In this document: positions 1-10,500 of the stretch, piece by piece | How the letters are laid out: each line of letters opens with the position of its first letter | How positions within the stretch are numbered: position 1 is the first letter of the stretch | NCBI GenBank assembly: GCA_017642965.1 | Contig: JAEPOJ010000008.1 | Span: 1-64,000, forward strand | From: Phycisphaerales bacterium | GTDB lineage: Bacteria; Planctomycetota; Phycisphaerae; Phycisphaerales; UBA1924 | Reading direction: 5' to 3' | Length of the DNA stretch: 64,000 bases | The notes under the pieces: model-generated | What the model was told of the DNA's origin: nothing | Seen by the model: only the letters and a program-made list of their open reading frames with translations | The model's database searches: none | Translations under genes and position numbers: made by a program

Positions 1-1
1 G

Positions 2-526
2 GGTGAGATCCGAGACCTTGAGACGGCCCAGATCGCGGTCCAGGCATCGCTGACGGGTCACTTGGTGCTCTCGACGCTCCACACAAACGACGCGCCGAGT
101 TCGATCATTCGATTGGTCGACCTTGGTATCGAGCCGTTCCTCCTGACCGCGACGATCGAGGGCATCGTGGCCCAGCGACTGGTTCGTACGCTCGATGCGA
201 AGACCAAAGAGGCGTACATCCCGACGGAGCAGGAACTCATGGAGCTCTCGCTGCGACCGGGTGATGTGCAGGGTCGCCAGTTCTACCGTCCCGGGGCCGC
301 CGCGGGTGTCGGTGGTGGCTACAAGGGCCGGATGGCGCTCTTTGAGATCATGACCATGGACGATGAGATGCGCGAGCTGGTGATGAATGAGGCCAGCACG
401 ACCGTGCTGCGAAACACCGCCCGCAAGAAGGGCATGCGGAGCTTGCGTGAGAGCGGGCTGATGGCGATTTATGAAGGCTTGACGACCATCGACGAGGTGG
501 TCCGCGAGACGCTTGAAGAAGAGTAA
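2..526 (+). CDS. gspE: Type II secretion/type IV pilus assembly ATPase GspE, C-terminal part (operon A)
   Basis: The gene runs in from beyond the left edge, so only the last 174 residues are seen. They contain the GspE/PilB signature just after Walker B (GEIRD, then [17 protein letters not shown] with the His box) and the usual C-terminal tail. The family is a hexameric cytoplasmic ATPase that powers pseudopilus assembly. The zinc-binding tetracysteine subdomain found in most members is present in shape but not in residues: where a CxxC would follow QRLVRTL the sequence is DAKT, and the second pair before the [11 protein letters not shown] stretch is also missing. The second copy at 33897 keeps all four Cys. 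It is followed 45 bases later by the platform gene, so the two are surely cotranscribed. The family assignment is firm; which pilus or secretion system it serves is inferred from the neighbours. Confidence 0.93.
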   Translation, partial: GEIRDLETAQIAVQASLTGHLVLSTLHTNDAPSSIIRLVDLGIEPFLLTATIEGIVAQRLVRTLDAKTKEAYIPTEQELMELSLRPGDVQGRQFYRPGAAAGVGGGYKGRMALFEIMTMDDEMRELVMNEASTTVLRNTARKKGMRSLRESGLMAIYEGLTTIDEVVRETLEEE

Positions 527-571
527 ACCATTGGGGCATCGGCGTGCAGCGGTGTCCAAGAGGATTGAGTG

Positions 572-1849
572 ATGGCGACATACACCTACCAAGCGCTCAA
601 CGCGTCCGGCAAGACCCAGAAGGGCACGGTCGAGGCGACGAGCTCAGAAGAAGCGATCCAGCGGATCAAGGCGCAGGGCTACTTCCCGACCTCCGTGCAG
701 CCGCAGAAGGAAAAGAAGGCCAAGGGCGCGGCTGCCGAGTCGAGCACCAAGAAAAAGAAGAAGAAGGGCGGCGGTTTCGCGATCGGCAAGGTCAGCGCGA
801 AGCACCTGACGCTCTTCACACGCCAGCTCTCAACGCTCCAGGACGCGGGACTGCCCCTGCTCCGCTCGCTTCAGATCCTGGAGAGCCAGCAGAAGCCCGG
901 GCTGATGAAGAACATCCTTCTCGGCGTCTGTGAAGAGGTCGAGGGTGGTAGCTCTCTCTCAGAAGCGATGGGCAAGTACCCCAAGGCGTTCGATCACCTC
1001 TACGTCAAAATGGTCAACGCCGGCGAGATCGGCGGTGTGCTCGATGTCATCCTGCAGCGACTCAGCGAGTTCATGGAGAAGAGTCAGCGGCTGAAGCGTA
1101 AGATCAAGGGCGCGATGGTCTACCCGATCGTGGTCATGGTTGTCGCGATCGCGATTCTGACGGGCATCATGCTCCTGATCATCCCGAAGTTCGAAGAGAT
1201 CTTCACCGACTTCGAGATCGAGCTCCCCGCGTTGACGCAGGGGCTCATCACGACCAGTCGCTGGGTCGCGGGTTCCAACCCGGGGCAGGAGATCCCGGGG
1301 TGGGTGTTCATGGTCTTCGGCATCCCGGCGATCTGGATCTCGCTTAAGATCATCCGCAAAACCCCTCCCGGTCGGGCGGTATCGGATTACTTGATTCTCT
1401 GGACGCCGGTGCTCGGCAAGCTCGTAAAGAAAACGGTGATCGCACGATTCACGCGAACGATGGGCACGCTCATCAGCGCGGGTGTGCCGATCCTCGAGGC
1501 GGTCACGATTACTTCGCAGACCTCGGGCAACTACGTGTTCGAGAAGGCGCTGATGAACGTGCACGATTCGATCCGCGAGGGCGAGTCGTTCGCGGTCCCG
1601 CTGCGTGAGAGCAAGACCTGTGACCCGATCGTCGTGAACATGATCGACGTCGGTGAGGAGACGGGTGAGATGGACGCGATGCTCCTGAAGATCGCGGACA
1701 ACTACGACGAAGAGGTCGACGTGGCCGTCGCGTCGCTGGTTTCGCTGCTCGAGCCGATCATGGTCGTGCTCCTGGGCGGCATGGTGGGCACGATCGTCGT
1801 GGCGATGTTCCTGCCCATGATCAGCATGCTCGAGTCGCTCAGCGGTTGA
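572..1849 (+). CDS. gspF: Type II secretion inner-membrane platform protein GspF (operon A)
   Basis: 425 residues, normal for GspF/PilC. The N-terminus MATYTYQALNASGKTQKG is the standard start of the family, followed by a lysine-rich linker (KKKKKKGGG around residues 60-70) and two T2SSF repeats (about 75-195 and 285-405), each with membrane helices; the segment around IVVMVVAIAILTGIMLLII is the clearest. The protein is the polytopic platform on which the GspE ATPase acts and pseudopilins are assembled. I chose ATG 572 over GTG 569 because AGGA at 561-564 is then seven bases upstream. A paralogue is at 35702. It sits between the ATPase and the pseudopilin genes, which is the canonical order. 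Confidence 0.95.
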   Translation: MATYTYQALNASGKTQKGTVEATSSEEAIQRIKAQGYFPTSVQPQKEKKAKGAAAESSTKKKKKKGGGFAIGKVSAKHLTLFTRQLSTLQDAGLPLLRSLQILESQQKPGLMKNILLGVCEEVEGGSSLSEAMGKYPKAFDHLYVKMVNAGEIGGVLDVILQRLSEFMEKSQRLKRKIKGAMVYPIVVMVVAIAILTGIMLLIIPKFEEIFTDFEIELPALTQGLITTSRWVAGSNPGQEIPGWVFMVFGIPAIWISLKIIRKTPPGRAVSDYLILWTPVLGKLVKKTVIARFTRTMGTLISAGVPILEAVTITSQTSGNYVFEKALMNVHDSIREGESFAVPLRESKTCDPIVVNMIDVGEETGEMDAMLLKIADNYDEEVDVAVASLVSLLEPIMVVLLGGMVGTIVVAMFLPMISMLESLSG

Positions 1850-1907
1850 GCACTCGCGGCTGATCGACGAAGCACACACTCGGGACGAGTGAGGAAACGT
1901 ATACGAG

Positions 1908-3050
1908 ATGAATCATCATCACGAACATATCAACAACACCAAGCGAAGCGGGTTCACCCTGATCGAGCTGCTGATTGTGTTCGTCATCACACTCGTGCTG
2001 CTCACGCTCACACTCTCGGGTCTGAACCGGGCGACCAAGGCGGGGCGGAGGACCGCGACCCAGCAGTCCGTCTCTTCGCTCGCCAAGGCGGTCGACCAGT
2101 TCAAGCAGGAGTTTGGTTTCCTGCCGCCGCTGGTTCATGACGGGATGCCCATCAGCTCTGGGGATAATGCCTTCCGCCCGGCAGTGTTCCTCAGCGGGAC
2201 CACGCAAGAGGATGGCCCGACGTTCCTCGTCGATGACGGCCCGTATGAGTACCAGACCCTGATCGTCTGGAACACGGGGCTGGACGCGCAGTTCTTCCGC
2301 GGGCGCAACATGGGCGGCCCGTACGCCGCGTGGGATGACGACGACTCTTGGAACGATCGGCGTTACTCGAAGTACGCTCTGGCGTACTACCTGACCGGCG
2401 TGCTGGACAAGTACGTCGATGGCGTCAGTGGTCCCGGCATGGCCCGCCCGATCCTGGACGGCTCGTTCCTCGGCGTCGGCTACCCCGTCGGCAGCGTGCG
2501 CGAGAAGTATGAGCCCTTCATGGATGTCGAGCGGCGCGGCGCCCGCATCGTCAATGGCTACGTTGAGCCCAAGGAGCTCTCGGAGCATGAGCCCGGCACC
2601 GGCGGTGCGAACCTGCCGACGCCGGCGGACGTGCGCTCGATGTACGATCCGCACCAGGAGTCCTCGCTCTTCGCCTTTGTGGACAGCTTTGGCACGGCGT
2701 TTCGTTACTACCGGTGGGAGCCCGGCCGGCTGGTCAATGGCCGGATCGTGATCGAGAGCGAGCTGGATCTGAACATCCCGCCCGTGCTGATCGACCCCGT
2801 CGAGTACGAGAAGGTGCAGAACGACCCGATGAACTTTGATAATCCTGACGTGAACTTCATCGGCGAGAACACCGCGCTTCGCAACGCCCGCTACGCGGTC
2901 GTCAGCGCCGGGCCTGACGGGTACTTCGGCACGGAATCGATCGAGACGATCGCCAACTTCCTGCGCGTCAGCGTGCCCGGCTCAAGCGAAGAACAGGCGG
3001 AACTCCGCAGGCAGGTCTGGGCGGACAATCTCTATGAGGTGGGTGAGTGA
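1908..3050 (+). CDS. gspG: GspG-like pseudopilin, large (operon A)
   Basis: 380 residues. Residues 12-40 form a class-III prepilin signal: basic leader, then GFTLIELLIVFVITLVLLTL with the cleavage Gly and Glu at +5 of the mature protein. The GspG-like part continues with SSLAKAVDQFKQEFGFLPP, which matches the helix-then-proline layout of major pseudopilins. A C-terminal extension of about 250 residues, rich in Asp, Tyr and Pro, makes it more than twice the usual 140-150 residues. It contains a GspG-like ending, ARYAVVSAGPDGYFGT, typical of planctomycetal members. The peptidase at 25263 could process it. It is the first of five pseudopilin-type genes; it ends with TGATG, overlapping the next start. 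Confidence 0.85.
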   Translation: MNHHHEHINNTKRSGFTLIELLIVFVITLVLLTLTLSGLNRATKAGRRTATQQSVSSLAKAVDQFKQEFGFLPPLVHDGMPISSGDNAFRPAVFLSGTTQEDGPTFLVDDGPYEYQTLIVWNTGLDAQFFRGRNMGGPYAAWDDDDSWNDRRYSKYALAYYLTGVLDKYVDGVSGPGMARPILDGSFLGVGYPVGSVREKYEPFMDVERRGARIVNGYVEPKELSEHEPGTGGANLPTPADVRSMYDPHQESSLFAFVDSFGTAFRYYRWEPGRLVNGRIVIESELDLNIPPVLIDPVEYEKVQNDPMNFDNPDVNFIGENTALRNARYAVVSAGPDGYFGTESIETIANFLRVSVPGSSEEQAELRRQVWADNLYEVGE

Positions 3051-4321
3051 TGCGATACTTCAATGAATCCATATCTCGCTCCGCCCGCGGTGGCTACACG
3101 GTCGTCGAGCTCCTCGTGGTCGTCGTGATCGCGGTGCTGCTGCTCACGATCGCGGTTCCCGCGTTCCAGGCGACGATCTACTCATCGAACCGCACGCTGG
3201 CCGTGAACGCGATTCAGGCGTGCTCCATCATGGGGCGCGATGTCGCGATCAACACCGGCAAGGACGGGGCGGTCGTCTTCGTGTACGACCCCGAGGTTCA
3301 GCGTGTGAGCATCATCCCCGCGATCCGTGTGGGCACCATCCGCGAGGCCTCGACCGCGCCCAGCGGCCCTGGCGGTGGCGGTGGGGGGCCTGCTGCCAGC
3401 GGGTTCGGCGATCAGCCCTACTTCGACCGAGACGTGTTCGTGCCTGCCCCGATTGGCGAGGTGCTCACGCTCCCCGAGGGTTGGATGGTTAACGGCTACG
3501 CGGCGCCCGGCATGCTCCTGGACTACGACTCTGCCGGCGACGAGGCGGCGGTCTGGTACAACTCCGAGAAGTACGGCGATACTAATCCAAACCGCGACAT
3601 CAAGGACGACCCGCACTGGGTGTTCCCCGAGACCGGGTTCTTCCCGCGCGATGCGCAGATCAATGGCGGCTCGCTCAACGGCAACTTCTCGAACGTCAAC
3701 GCGAACATCAAGACTGCCCGTCAGACGTTCATGATCCGCTTCGACGCCCGCACCGGCGCGGTGAGCCGCGATACAAGCTCGGCGCTGTTCGTCGATCCCC
3801 GCAACAGCAGGCAGCGTCAGCCGAGCGGGAACCCGCTCTCGCCGTACGAGCAGACCCTGCGGATCGATCTCGCCGAGGACCTGGAGGTCTGGGCGTCACG
3901 CGTCCTGAGCTCACCCGATCTTACGAACGATCGTGTCACTTACGGCAACGATGATGCAGAGCTCCGCGAGCAGCTCATCGGCACGGCGAGCAACGATACG
4001 ATCCTGGTTAAGCCCGTTTCACGCGTCGCGCTGTATGACATCAGCAAGCTGGCGCTGGGGCTTGGTGCTCGCGGCGTAAACCGAGACACGAACTCGCTGT
4101 ACCTGCCGCACGATCAGAGTCAGCGGGATGTTGACATCGATCTCGATACGTCACTCTGGGGCGGTTCGGCGCCACCGCTCGCAACGATCATGACGCAGAT
4201 CTCGCAGTGGATCGATGGCGACACAGATTTTAACGACCGGATCGATTTCGATGACGAACCGGACTCTCGCATTTTCCTTGTTCAGTCATACACAGGAGAG
4301 ATGCAGGAGGTGTTCCGATGA
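3050..4321 (+). CDS. gspH: GspH-like minor pseudopilin (operon A)
   Basis: 423 residues with a prepilin signal near residues 10-40 (RGGYTVVELLVVVVIAVLLL; Gly cleavage site, Glu at +5). After it comes a GspH-like stretch in which a helix leads to VAINTGKDGAVVFVYDP. A Gly/Pro-rich linker (GPGGGGGGPAA) lies near residue 105. The rest, about 300 residues of Asp/Asn-rich sequence, has no domain I recognise. ATG 3050 overlaps the previous stop (TGATG); a GTG at 3047 is possible. Its stop overlaps the next start (ATGA), so translation is probably coupled. The H assignment rests on order and the short motif, so it is moderate; pseudopilin identity is firm. Confidence 0.8.
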   Translation: MRYFNESISRSARGGYTVVELLVVVVIAVLLLTIAVPAFQATIYSSNRTLAVNAIQACSIMGRDVAINTGKDGAVVFVYDPEVQRVSIIPAIRVGTIREASTAPSGPGGGGGGPAASGFGDQPYFDRDVFVPAPIGEVLTLPEGWMVNGYAAPGMLLDYDSAGDEAAVWYNSEKYGDTNPNRDIKDDPHWVFPETGFFPRDAQINGGSLNGNFSNVNANIKTARQTFMIRFDARTGAVSRDTSSALFVDPRNSRQRQPSGNPLSPYEQTLRIDLAEDLEVWASRVLSSPDLTNDRVTYGNDDAELREQLIGTASNDTILVKPVSRVALYDISKLALGLGARGVNRDTNSLYLPHDQSQRDVDIDLDTSLWGGSAPPLATIMTQISQWIDGDTDFNDRIDFDDEPDSRIFLVQSYTGEMQEVFR

Positions 4322-5472
4322 GATCACAACTCAAGGTCCCCCACAGAGCGGGCTTCTCGCTCATCGAGGTGCTGATCGCGGTGCTGGTGCTCGCGATCGG
4401 GATGCTCGGGCTCGGCGCGGTATTCCCCGCGATCATCGCCGAGCAGCGCGATTCGTTCGCGGTTATTGAAGGAGAGAACGCGGCCGCCTCTGCTGAGTCG
4501 CTGCTCCGCAACCCGGAAATGGTTGATTTCCGCTTGCTCGACGAGTCCTTCGGGAAGAGTTCGTTCGCTAATAACGAGCAGTACCTCTATGACTGGGTTG
4601 TCCCGCAGTTCGGCGAGGAGTTTTACAACTGGACCACGCCGGTGCCCGGTTACTACCGCGACTTCTCGACGTTCAACTCAGTCGATTTCCAGGGATCCGA
4701 ATCCGGGATCTGGAGTTTCAATGCCAACCGGGCACCGGGCGATGCCAACACGTACCCGCGCCTGACAGAGCTCCCGGTTCATGCCCGCCTTTACCCGCAG
4801 CCGAACTCGGGCAAGCAGCCCAAGTTCGTGTGGGATGTCGCGCTGCGTCGTGAGCCAACCGGCGACCGGATCCAGGCGGCCATCTTTGTGCGGCGCGTCG
4901 ATGCACGCATCCGCGTGCCCCGCGGCGCGACCCTCAGCGAAGTTCTTCGGGGCGTGGACCCGAACTCCGGCGGCGGATTCGATGAGGATTTCTTCCGTCT
5001 CCCGGTCGCGTTGAACACCGATAATGAAGCGCGTCCTGCCGCGGATGACGGCAGCGATTCACGCGTGTATGCGAACATTCAGATGCTCGAGGTGGAGGTC
5101 TACCCAGAGCACCTCGACTGGCTTGCGTTTGTGCCCGGCCAGTTTATCGATACCTCGATCGACCTCGCGAGTAGTATCGGGCAGCGCCTTGTCGACAACA
5201 CCGGCGTGGTGCGCCGGGTGATCGGGACGGCCCAGCCGGACCCGGCCAGCCCGATTCCCAGCGATCGTCGCGTGGTGATCGTTGACCCGCCATTCGAGTA
5301 CGCGAACGCGGGCGGCAGCCAGACGGACAGCGTCCGCCCCGACCAGAACACCACAGTTTCCAATGGCCTGGCCAACGAACGCGCGAAGCGGGCGAGCTGG
5401 GTGCGTCAGGTCATCTTCACGCCTCGTGAGCCGGTTGCAGTCCGGGTCGTGACTCTGGAGGGTGATTCATGA
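4318..5472 (+). CDS. gspI: GspI-like minor pseudopilin (operon A)
   Basis: 384 residues. The N-terminus shows a prepilin signal, AGFSLIEVLIAVLVLAIGML, with Gly cleavage site and Glu+5; the LAIGMLGLGA ending is characteristic of GspI/PilV proteins. The following residues (AVFPAIIAEQRDSFAVIEGENAA) form the long N-terminal helix. The globular part is about three times larger than in proteobacterial GspI and is not recognisable. The gene overlaps both neighbours by four bases (ATGA), giving a tightly coupled G-H-I-J series. In known systems GspI is the core of the I-J-K tip complex and starts pseudopilus assembly. Confidence 0.82.
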   Translation: MRSQLKVPHRAGFSLIEVLIAVLVLAIGMLGLGAVFPAIIAEQRDSFAVIEGENAAASAESLLRNPEMVDFRLLDESFGKSSFANNEQYLYDWVVPQFGEEFYNWTTPVPGYYRDFSTFNSVDFQGSESGIWSFNANRAPGDANTYPRLTELPVHARLYPQPNSGKQPKFVWDVALRREPTGDRIQAAIFVRRVDARIRVPRGATLSEVLRGVDPNSGGGFDEDFFRLPVALNTDNEARPAADDGSDSRVYANIQMLEVEVYPEHLDWLAFVPGQFIDTSIDLASSIGQRLVDNTGVVRRVIGTAQPDPASPIPSDRRVVIVDPPFEYANAGGSQTDSVRPDQNTTVSNGLANERAKRASWVRQVIFTPREPVAVRVVTLEGDS

Positions 5473-7376
5473 ACAACCATCCATACACATTACGAAGCCG
5501 TCGGGCGTTCACGGTCGTTGAGATGCTCGTTGTCATCGGCATCCTGGCGGCGGTCTCGCTCGGGGTTGCGACGATCTTCCAGAGCGTCGGCGAAACGGTT
5601 GCCAAGGGGCGGAAGCTCTCGCAGCTGAACCAGTTCGCGGCACGCATCGAGCGCGTGATGCGCGAGGATTTTCAGTCCCTCACCCGCGACGGCTTCCTCG
5701 TCATCATCAACAAGAACGCCGCCGGCGGAAACGACATCCAGCTGTACCGCGGCGATGAGCGAGATCTCGACGGCAACGGGTTCGTCGGTCGTCCGCGTCG
5801 TTCCGACGAGATCATGTTCTTTGCGCGTGGCGACTTCGTGTCGCAGCGACGCCCGATCGTGCCCAACATGATCGCGTCCTCGAACGAGGCGGCGATCTAC
5901 TACGGGCACGGCCAGAAGCGCCGCCCGCAGATCGCCCAGACCGACCCCGGCTACCAGCAACCCCAAAACCTGTTCTTCAACCCCGAGCCGTGGGACAACA
6001 ACTACGACGCGACCCTCGACACACGCCTGGGTCAGCGTACAACGGGCTTTGTGAACCCGAACGAGTTTGCCCGCGATTGGGCGCTGCTGCGCCACGTCAC
6101 GCTGCTGACCAATCCGCAGGGGCCCGGCCAGCAGGTGCCCGCGGAGCTCTTCGGCTTCGATAGCGAGGATCCCGCACAGCGCCCACGCCTCACGGATTCG
6201 GATCGTCAGATCATGCTCCAGCCCGCGGCACGGAGCATCTTTACCTCGCTCAATGGGAGCAGCCAGTTCGACCCCGCCACCGGCGACCGGATCAATGTCT
6301 CCCTGTACGACTTCTCGTACGCGGGCCAGGCAACCTCCGCGGATTTCTACCCGCTTTACCTCCGCGCAAGCGGCATGGTGGACATCGTCACGCAGGACAT
6401 CGCGACGATCCGCACCGAACTCCAGTCGCTGGCCGCCCAGAACCCGCAGCGTTTCCCTGGCTTCTACCTGAACTACAACAACGCCTTTGGGCGTCTGCCG
6501 ACGCCGACGCCTCCCTCTGGCACGACGACGCGCGATTTCTTCGAGTACAACTTCTACAACCTGCCAACGCCGCCCAACCCCGGTGATGGCTTCAACCTGA
6601 AGCTCGGCAAGTACAATGAACAGGGCGTTTGGAACATCTCCTCGGATGTATTCGACGTCAACCACGCACGCGCGATCCGGTCGTGGATGATCGACGCGCT
6701 GCCCAGCGCATGGAACACGAGCAGCGGGAGCGGGACCGTCAACTCGGCGGACTTCTACGCGGGCATCCGCTATGAGGATATCCCGACCCGCCTGCTCTAC
6801 GACCAGACGGACTTTGCCACCACCGACCGCGGCCGCCTCGAGCGAGCATACGCCGAGGCGAACCAGGAGATGCTCGGGTCGTCCGTGTTCGTCCCGCGCT
6901 GCACCGAGTTCATCGTGGAGTGGTCGTACGGCTTTGTCGATCACAGCCGTGCCGTGACCGATCCGCTGTTCAAGCAGATCCAGTGGTACGGCCTCGAGCG
7001 GTTCGTGGATTCCGACAACGACGGCATTATCGAGTTCAACGGTGACGATCAGCGCGCGGCCACGCGATACTTCAACCGCGGGCTGACGCAGGCGGGCAAC
7101 GACCCCGCACGCAGCGACCTGCCCCGCCCGCGGGGTGCGTCGTCATGGATCGTCACCGGGGTCGCGCCGCTGAGCGGCTCGCAGCCCGATGTCGAGGCCG
7201 CGTGTTTCGGCTTTGCTACGCACCCCGGCGCTGATGTGACCTCCGGGCAGACGATCGAGGGCGGGGCCTGGCCCTGGCCCAAGCTGATCCGCATCACGAT
7301 GACGCTCGGTGACCCGACGGACCGTGAAGTGGAAGAGACCTACCAGGTCATCTTTGAGATCCCGGACGCGCAGTGA
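5469..7376 (+). CDS. gspJ: GspJ-like minor pseudopilin, very large (operon A)
   Basis: 635 residues against roughly 200 in typical GspJ. Residues 10-40 carry a prepilin signal (RAFTVVEMLVVIGILAAVSL; Ala-Phe junction, Glu+5). The helix continues with QLNQFAARIERVMREDFQSL, the GspJ/PilW pattern in which a basic helix runs into a DxxSL turn. The long C-terminal part includes a DSDNDGIIEFNGDD stretch near residue 518 that could bind calcium, and a region (RCTEFIVEWSYGFVD) resembling the late GspJ strand. It is coupled to the preceding gene by ATGA. A 138-base gap separates it from the GspK-like gene. Partners expected are the I and K proteins of this operon. Confidence 0.82.
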   Translation: MNNHPYTLRSRRAFTVVEMLVVIGILAAVSLGVATIFQSVGETVAKGRKLSQLNQFAARIERVMREDFQSLTRDGFLVIINKNAAGGNDIQLYRGDERDLDGNGFVGRPRRSDEIMFFARGDFVSQRRPIVPNMIASSNEAAIYYGHGQKRRPQIAQTDPGYQQPQNLFFNPEPWDNNYDATLDTRLGQRTTGFVNPNEFARDWALLRHVTLLTNPQGPGQQVPAELFGFDSEDPAQRPRLTDSDRQIMLQPAARSIFTSLNGSSQFDPATGDRINVSLYDFSYAGQATSADFYPLYLRASGMVDIVTQDIATIRTELQSLAAQNPQRFPGFYLNYNNAFGRLPTPTPPSGTTTRDFFEYNFYNLPTPPNPGDGFNLKLGKYNEQGVWNISSDVFDVNHARAIRSWMIDALPSAWNTSSGSGTVNSADFYAGIRYEDIPTRLLYDQTDFATTDRGRLERAYAEANQEMLGSSVFVPRCTEFIVEWSYGFVDHSRAVTDPLFKQIQWYGLERFVDSDNDGIIEFNGDDQRAATRYFNRGLTQAGNDPARSDLPRPRGASSWIVTGVAPLSGSQPDVEAACFGFATHPGADVTSGQTIEGGAWPWPKLIRITMTLGDPTDREVEETYQVIFEIPDAQ

Positions 7377-7514
7377 GCCGGGGAAAAGGCCAAGGGGACG
7401 CGAATATCTGGGGACGCTCGACACGGGACACCGCCGGCGCCACGCGGCACAAGCCGTCGAGCAGACAACCCACAAGGCGCACATCGCCCGCCAGCCGGGC
7501 GAGGAGTTAGAGTT

Positions 7515-10500
7515 ATGAAGAAGCACAAGCGACGCAGAACCATCTCGGCGATCGAACTGAGGGCCATGGCGGGGCGCGGACCCCGCGATCGTGGGTCGGC
7601 GCTGCTGATCGTGATCGGCACGCTCGCGCTGGTCGCCGTCTTCGCGGCGGTCTACGTCTCCATCGGCCGTACCGATCGGCGTGCGGCTCAGGCGTTCCGC
7701 ACGCGCGTCGAGCAGCGCGACACGTCCCACCGCATCGGCGAGTACCTCGCCGGCGTCATCGGCGACGACCGCCTCGATTCATACGTGCAGTACCGCGCCG
7801 ACGGGACCGCGTTCGGGCGCCGCGAGGTCACCGATGCGCCGTTCACAGACTGGACACGCCGGAGCGAGGGCAACATCGGGAACGCGGCGGACGAGGCGGT
7901 CCTGTTCACCCCCACGGGGCGGCCATACCGGATGAACGGCCTGAGCCCTGCCAGCGACTACCGCGTCGCCAGCGACCCATGGCTCGCCTCCACCACGCCG
8001 ACATACCTGGGCAACCCCGGCAACCCGCAATCCGGGACCGATCTGCGCCCGTTCGGCACCACCATCCCGTTCAACCCGATCTTCCCCAACGCCGCCAACT
8101 ACCTCGACCACCGCGACTGGCTCCAGATCTCGAACTTCGCCCCCGATGGGCGCCCGGTCAACCTCTTCAACCTGCGACCCAACGGCTCGCCGGTCGGTAC
8201 GAACGCGGTGGCGCAGAATATCGTCGGCGGATTCGGTGCCGAGCCCGGCTTCGGTTCCTCGCCACGCGCTGACGGGCGGCAGATCCGACGGATGAGCAAC
8301 TACCTCTCGCTGCTCAACGTCGCGGAGCTCGGTAATCCCCAGTCGCTGATTCAGGCGTTCGATCCGACCACGACGGGCACCGTCTGGGTCCCCGGGCACA
8401 ACGACCCGCAGCCCATCGGTCTGAGCGGCACCGAGATCCAGAACACGCCCGCGGTCTGGACGATGTACCAGCGGTTCATGCTCATGCCCATGAACCAGCC
8501 CTTCGCGATGCTCAACCGCAATGGCGACGAGTCGACGTGGGCCGATCCGGACTACCCGCCGTATCAGTACGCCGACGCGGACGGCGACGGCTTCTCGGAT
8601 TCACGCTGGTTCGAACTCTCGACGGCACGCGACATCTCAGCGGGCAACTCGAACCAGTCGCGCGACGACATCGCACGCCTCTTTAACGACGCCGACATGC
8701 GCTACTTCATCGCTGCACGCGCGGTGGATCTGAGCTCGATGGTCAACGTTAACACCGCGACCGATCAGCTCGTGCGGCCGAACGCGGAGTTCCCCCTCGG
8801 CAGCACGCCGGGCGAGGTGGACCTCCGCCGCCTGCTGACGATGCAGGACGCCGCCTCGAACTACGCCTCGGTGGTGCAGGGCACTTCCAACGCCATCCCG
8901 CTCTCGCTCAGCGATGCGCCCCGCCCGTACACGCCGCGTGAGGACCTCGCGTCGGCCTACGTCTGGAACGGCCCGGAACGCTTCACGGACTTCCTGCGTG
9001 AATCCCAGGATTACCAGTACTACCAGGCCACGGTCAACGACTCGGGCGATCTGCGTCTGCTCGACTCGGACGCCCCCTCGATGCTGATCGGTCGCTACGC
9101 GTACGCCGCGCTGCGCCGGGCGCTGAGCACGGGCGGGACGCTCGACAACAACTATCGGGGCTACAACCTCGAGGGCGGCGCGAGCGCCACGCAGAACACC
9201 GACCTGCTCCAGTTCGAGCGTGATCCGCAGACGGGCATGACACCGACCGCGGAAGATCGCTACAACGAGTTCCTGCGCGTCGGGCAGCAGTACGCCGTAA
9301 CGCCCGGGCTCTCGACGAGCTCGGCCGGCCTGTTCGGCCTCGATGACCTCTCCGAGCTGCTCACCTACCACGGGCTCAACGACCCGGACTTCACCAGCCG
9401 GCTCGAGCGCACCGTGGACGCGCGCTACGACAGCACGCTCCCGAGCAGCGGCTTCGATGATCCGCGCCAGACCCGGCGCATGAGCCCGCTGCTGAGCAAC
9501 CGGGACCTGAACCTCGATCGCTTCAGCCACAGCCGGATCCTGAGCTACAACGACATGCGGATCGCGCCGTCGCTGGAGAACCAGACCGAGACGCTGCGGA
9601 TCGGCGAGATCTCCCGCAACGCGATGGCGCTCATGGCGCTGACACCCCGCAAACGCCTGACGACGATCAGCGGCTTCGTGCCGCTCTCGCCAGACGCGTT
9701 CGTGACCGACGCCGCAGTCCCCGAGGCGATGCAGGCCGACTCCGAGCTCCCGAGCCTGGAGTCGCTCCTGAGCGGCTCGGCCGCGAGCACGCAGGCCCTC
9801 TTCCGCCTCTACGCCGGGGCGCTGGCGAGCGAACTGGCGGACATGCAGACCGTCGGCGCATGGGAATCCGACCCGACGAGCTTCGCCAACTACAACTATT
9901 CCTCCCTGTTCTACGGCCACCGCGGCCCGGAACTGGCGCTGCGAGCCGCAGCGCACGCGGCTGTGAATATGCGCGACATGACGGACCCGGACAACGATCC
10001 GACCATCGCGACACTGATCCTCGACTCGAATCAGACCCCGGACGACCTGCAGGATTACGCGATGAGCATTTCAACGCCAATGATGTTGGATGGCGTTGAC
10101 CCAGAGAATGAGCGCGAGTACCAGCTATTCCCGGGGATCGTGGAAGGGAACACGCTGGATCGGGTGGGCGAGCTGTATCCCAGCGGTCTGCCGGAGGGGC
10201 GTCAGGCGGTCAACGTGTACGGCATCGAGGCGACTCCGGTCATCACGGAAGTCTCTATGCTCTACGCGTTCACGGATGCGCCAACGGGTGCAGGCGGCGA
10301 TTCAGACTTCAACTTAAGCCCAATTCCGAATGAGAATCCATTCCGTCCGGGTGAGCTGAACTACCCAAGACGTGAGGATGTGCAGCAGGTCACGATCAAC
10401 ACGAGCGTAAACCCGGGTAACCCCGACTACCTGATGCAGGTGCTCGCGGTCCAGCTACACAACCCGTACGACGAGGCAATCAGCCTTGGCGGCAAGAAGT

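Noticed and set aside
959-1879. Long open frame on the minus strand across gspF
   Set aside because: It is composed of His, Arg and Asp-rich sequence with no domain, a shadow of high-GC codon use in the real gene on the plus strand.
5490-6944. 484-codon open frame on the minus strand
   Set aside because: It lies wholly inside the gspJ-like gene, has no ribosome site and no recognisable motif.
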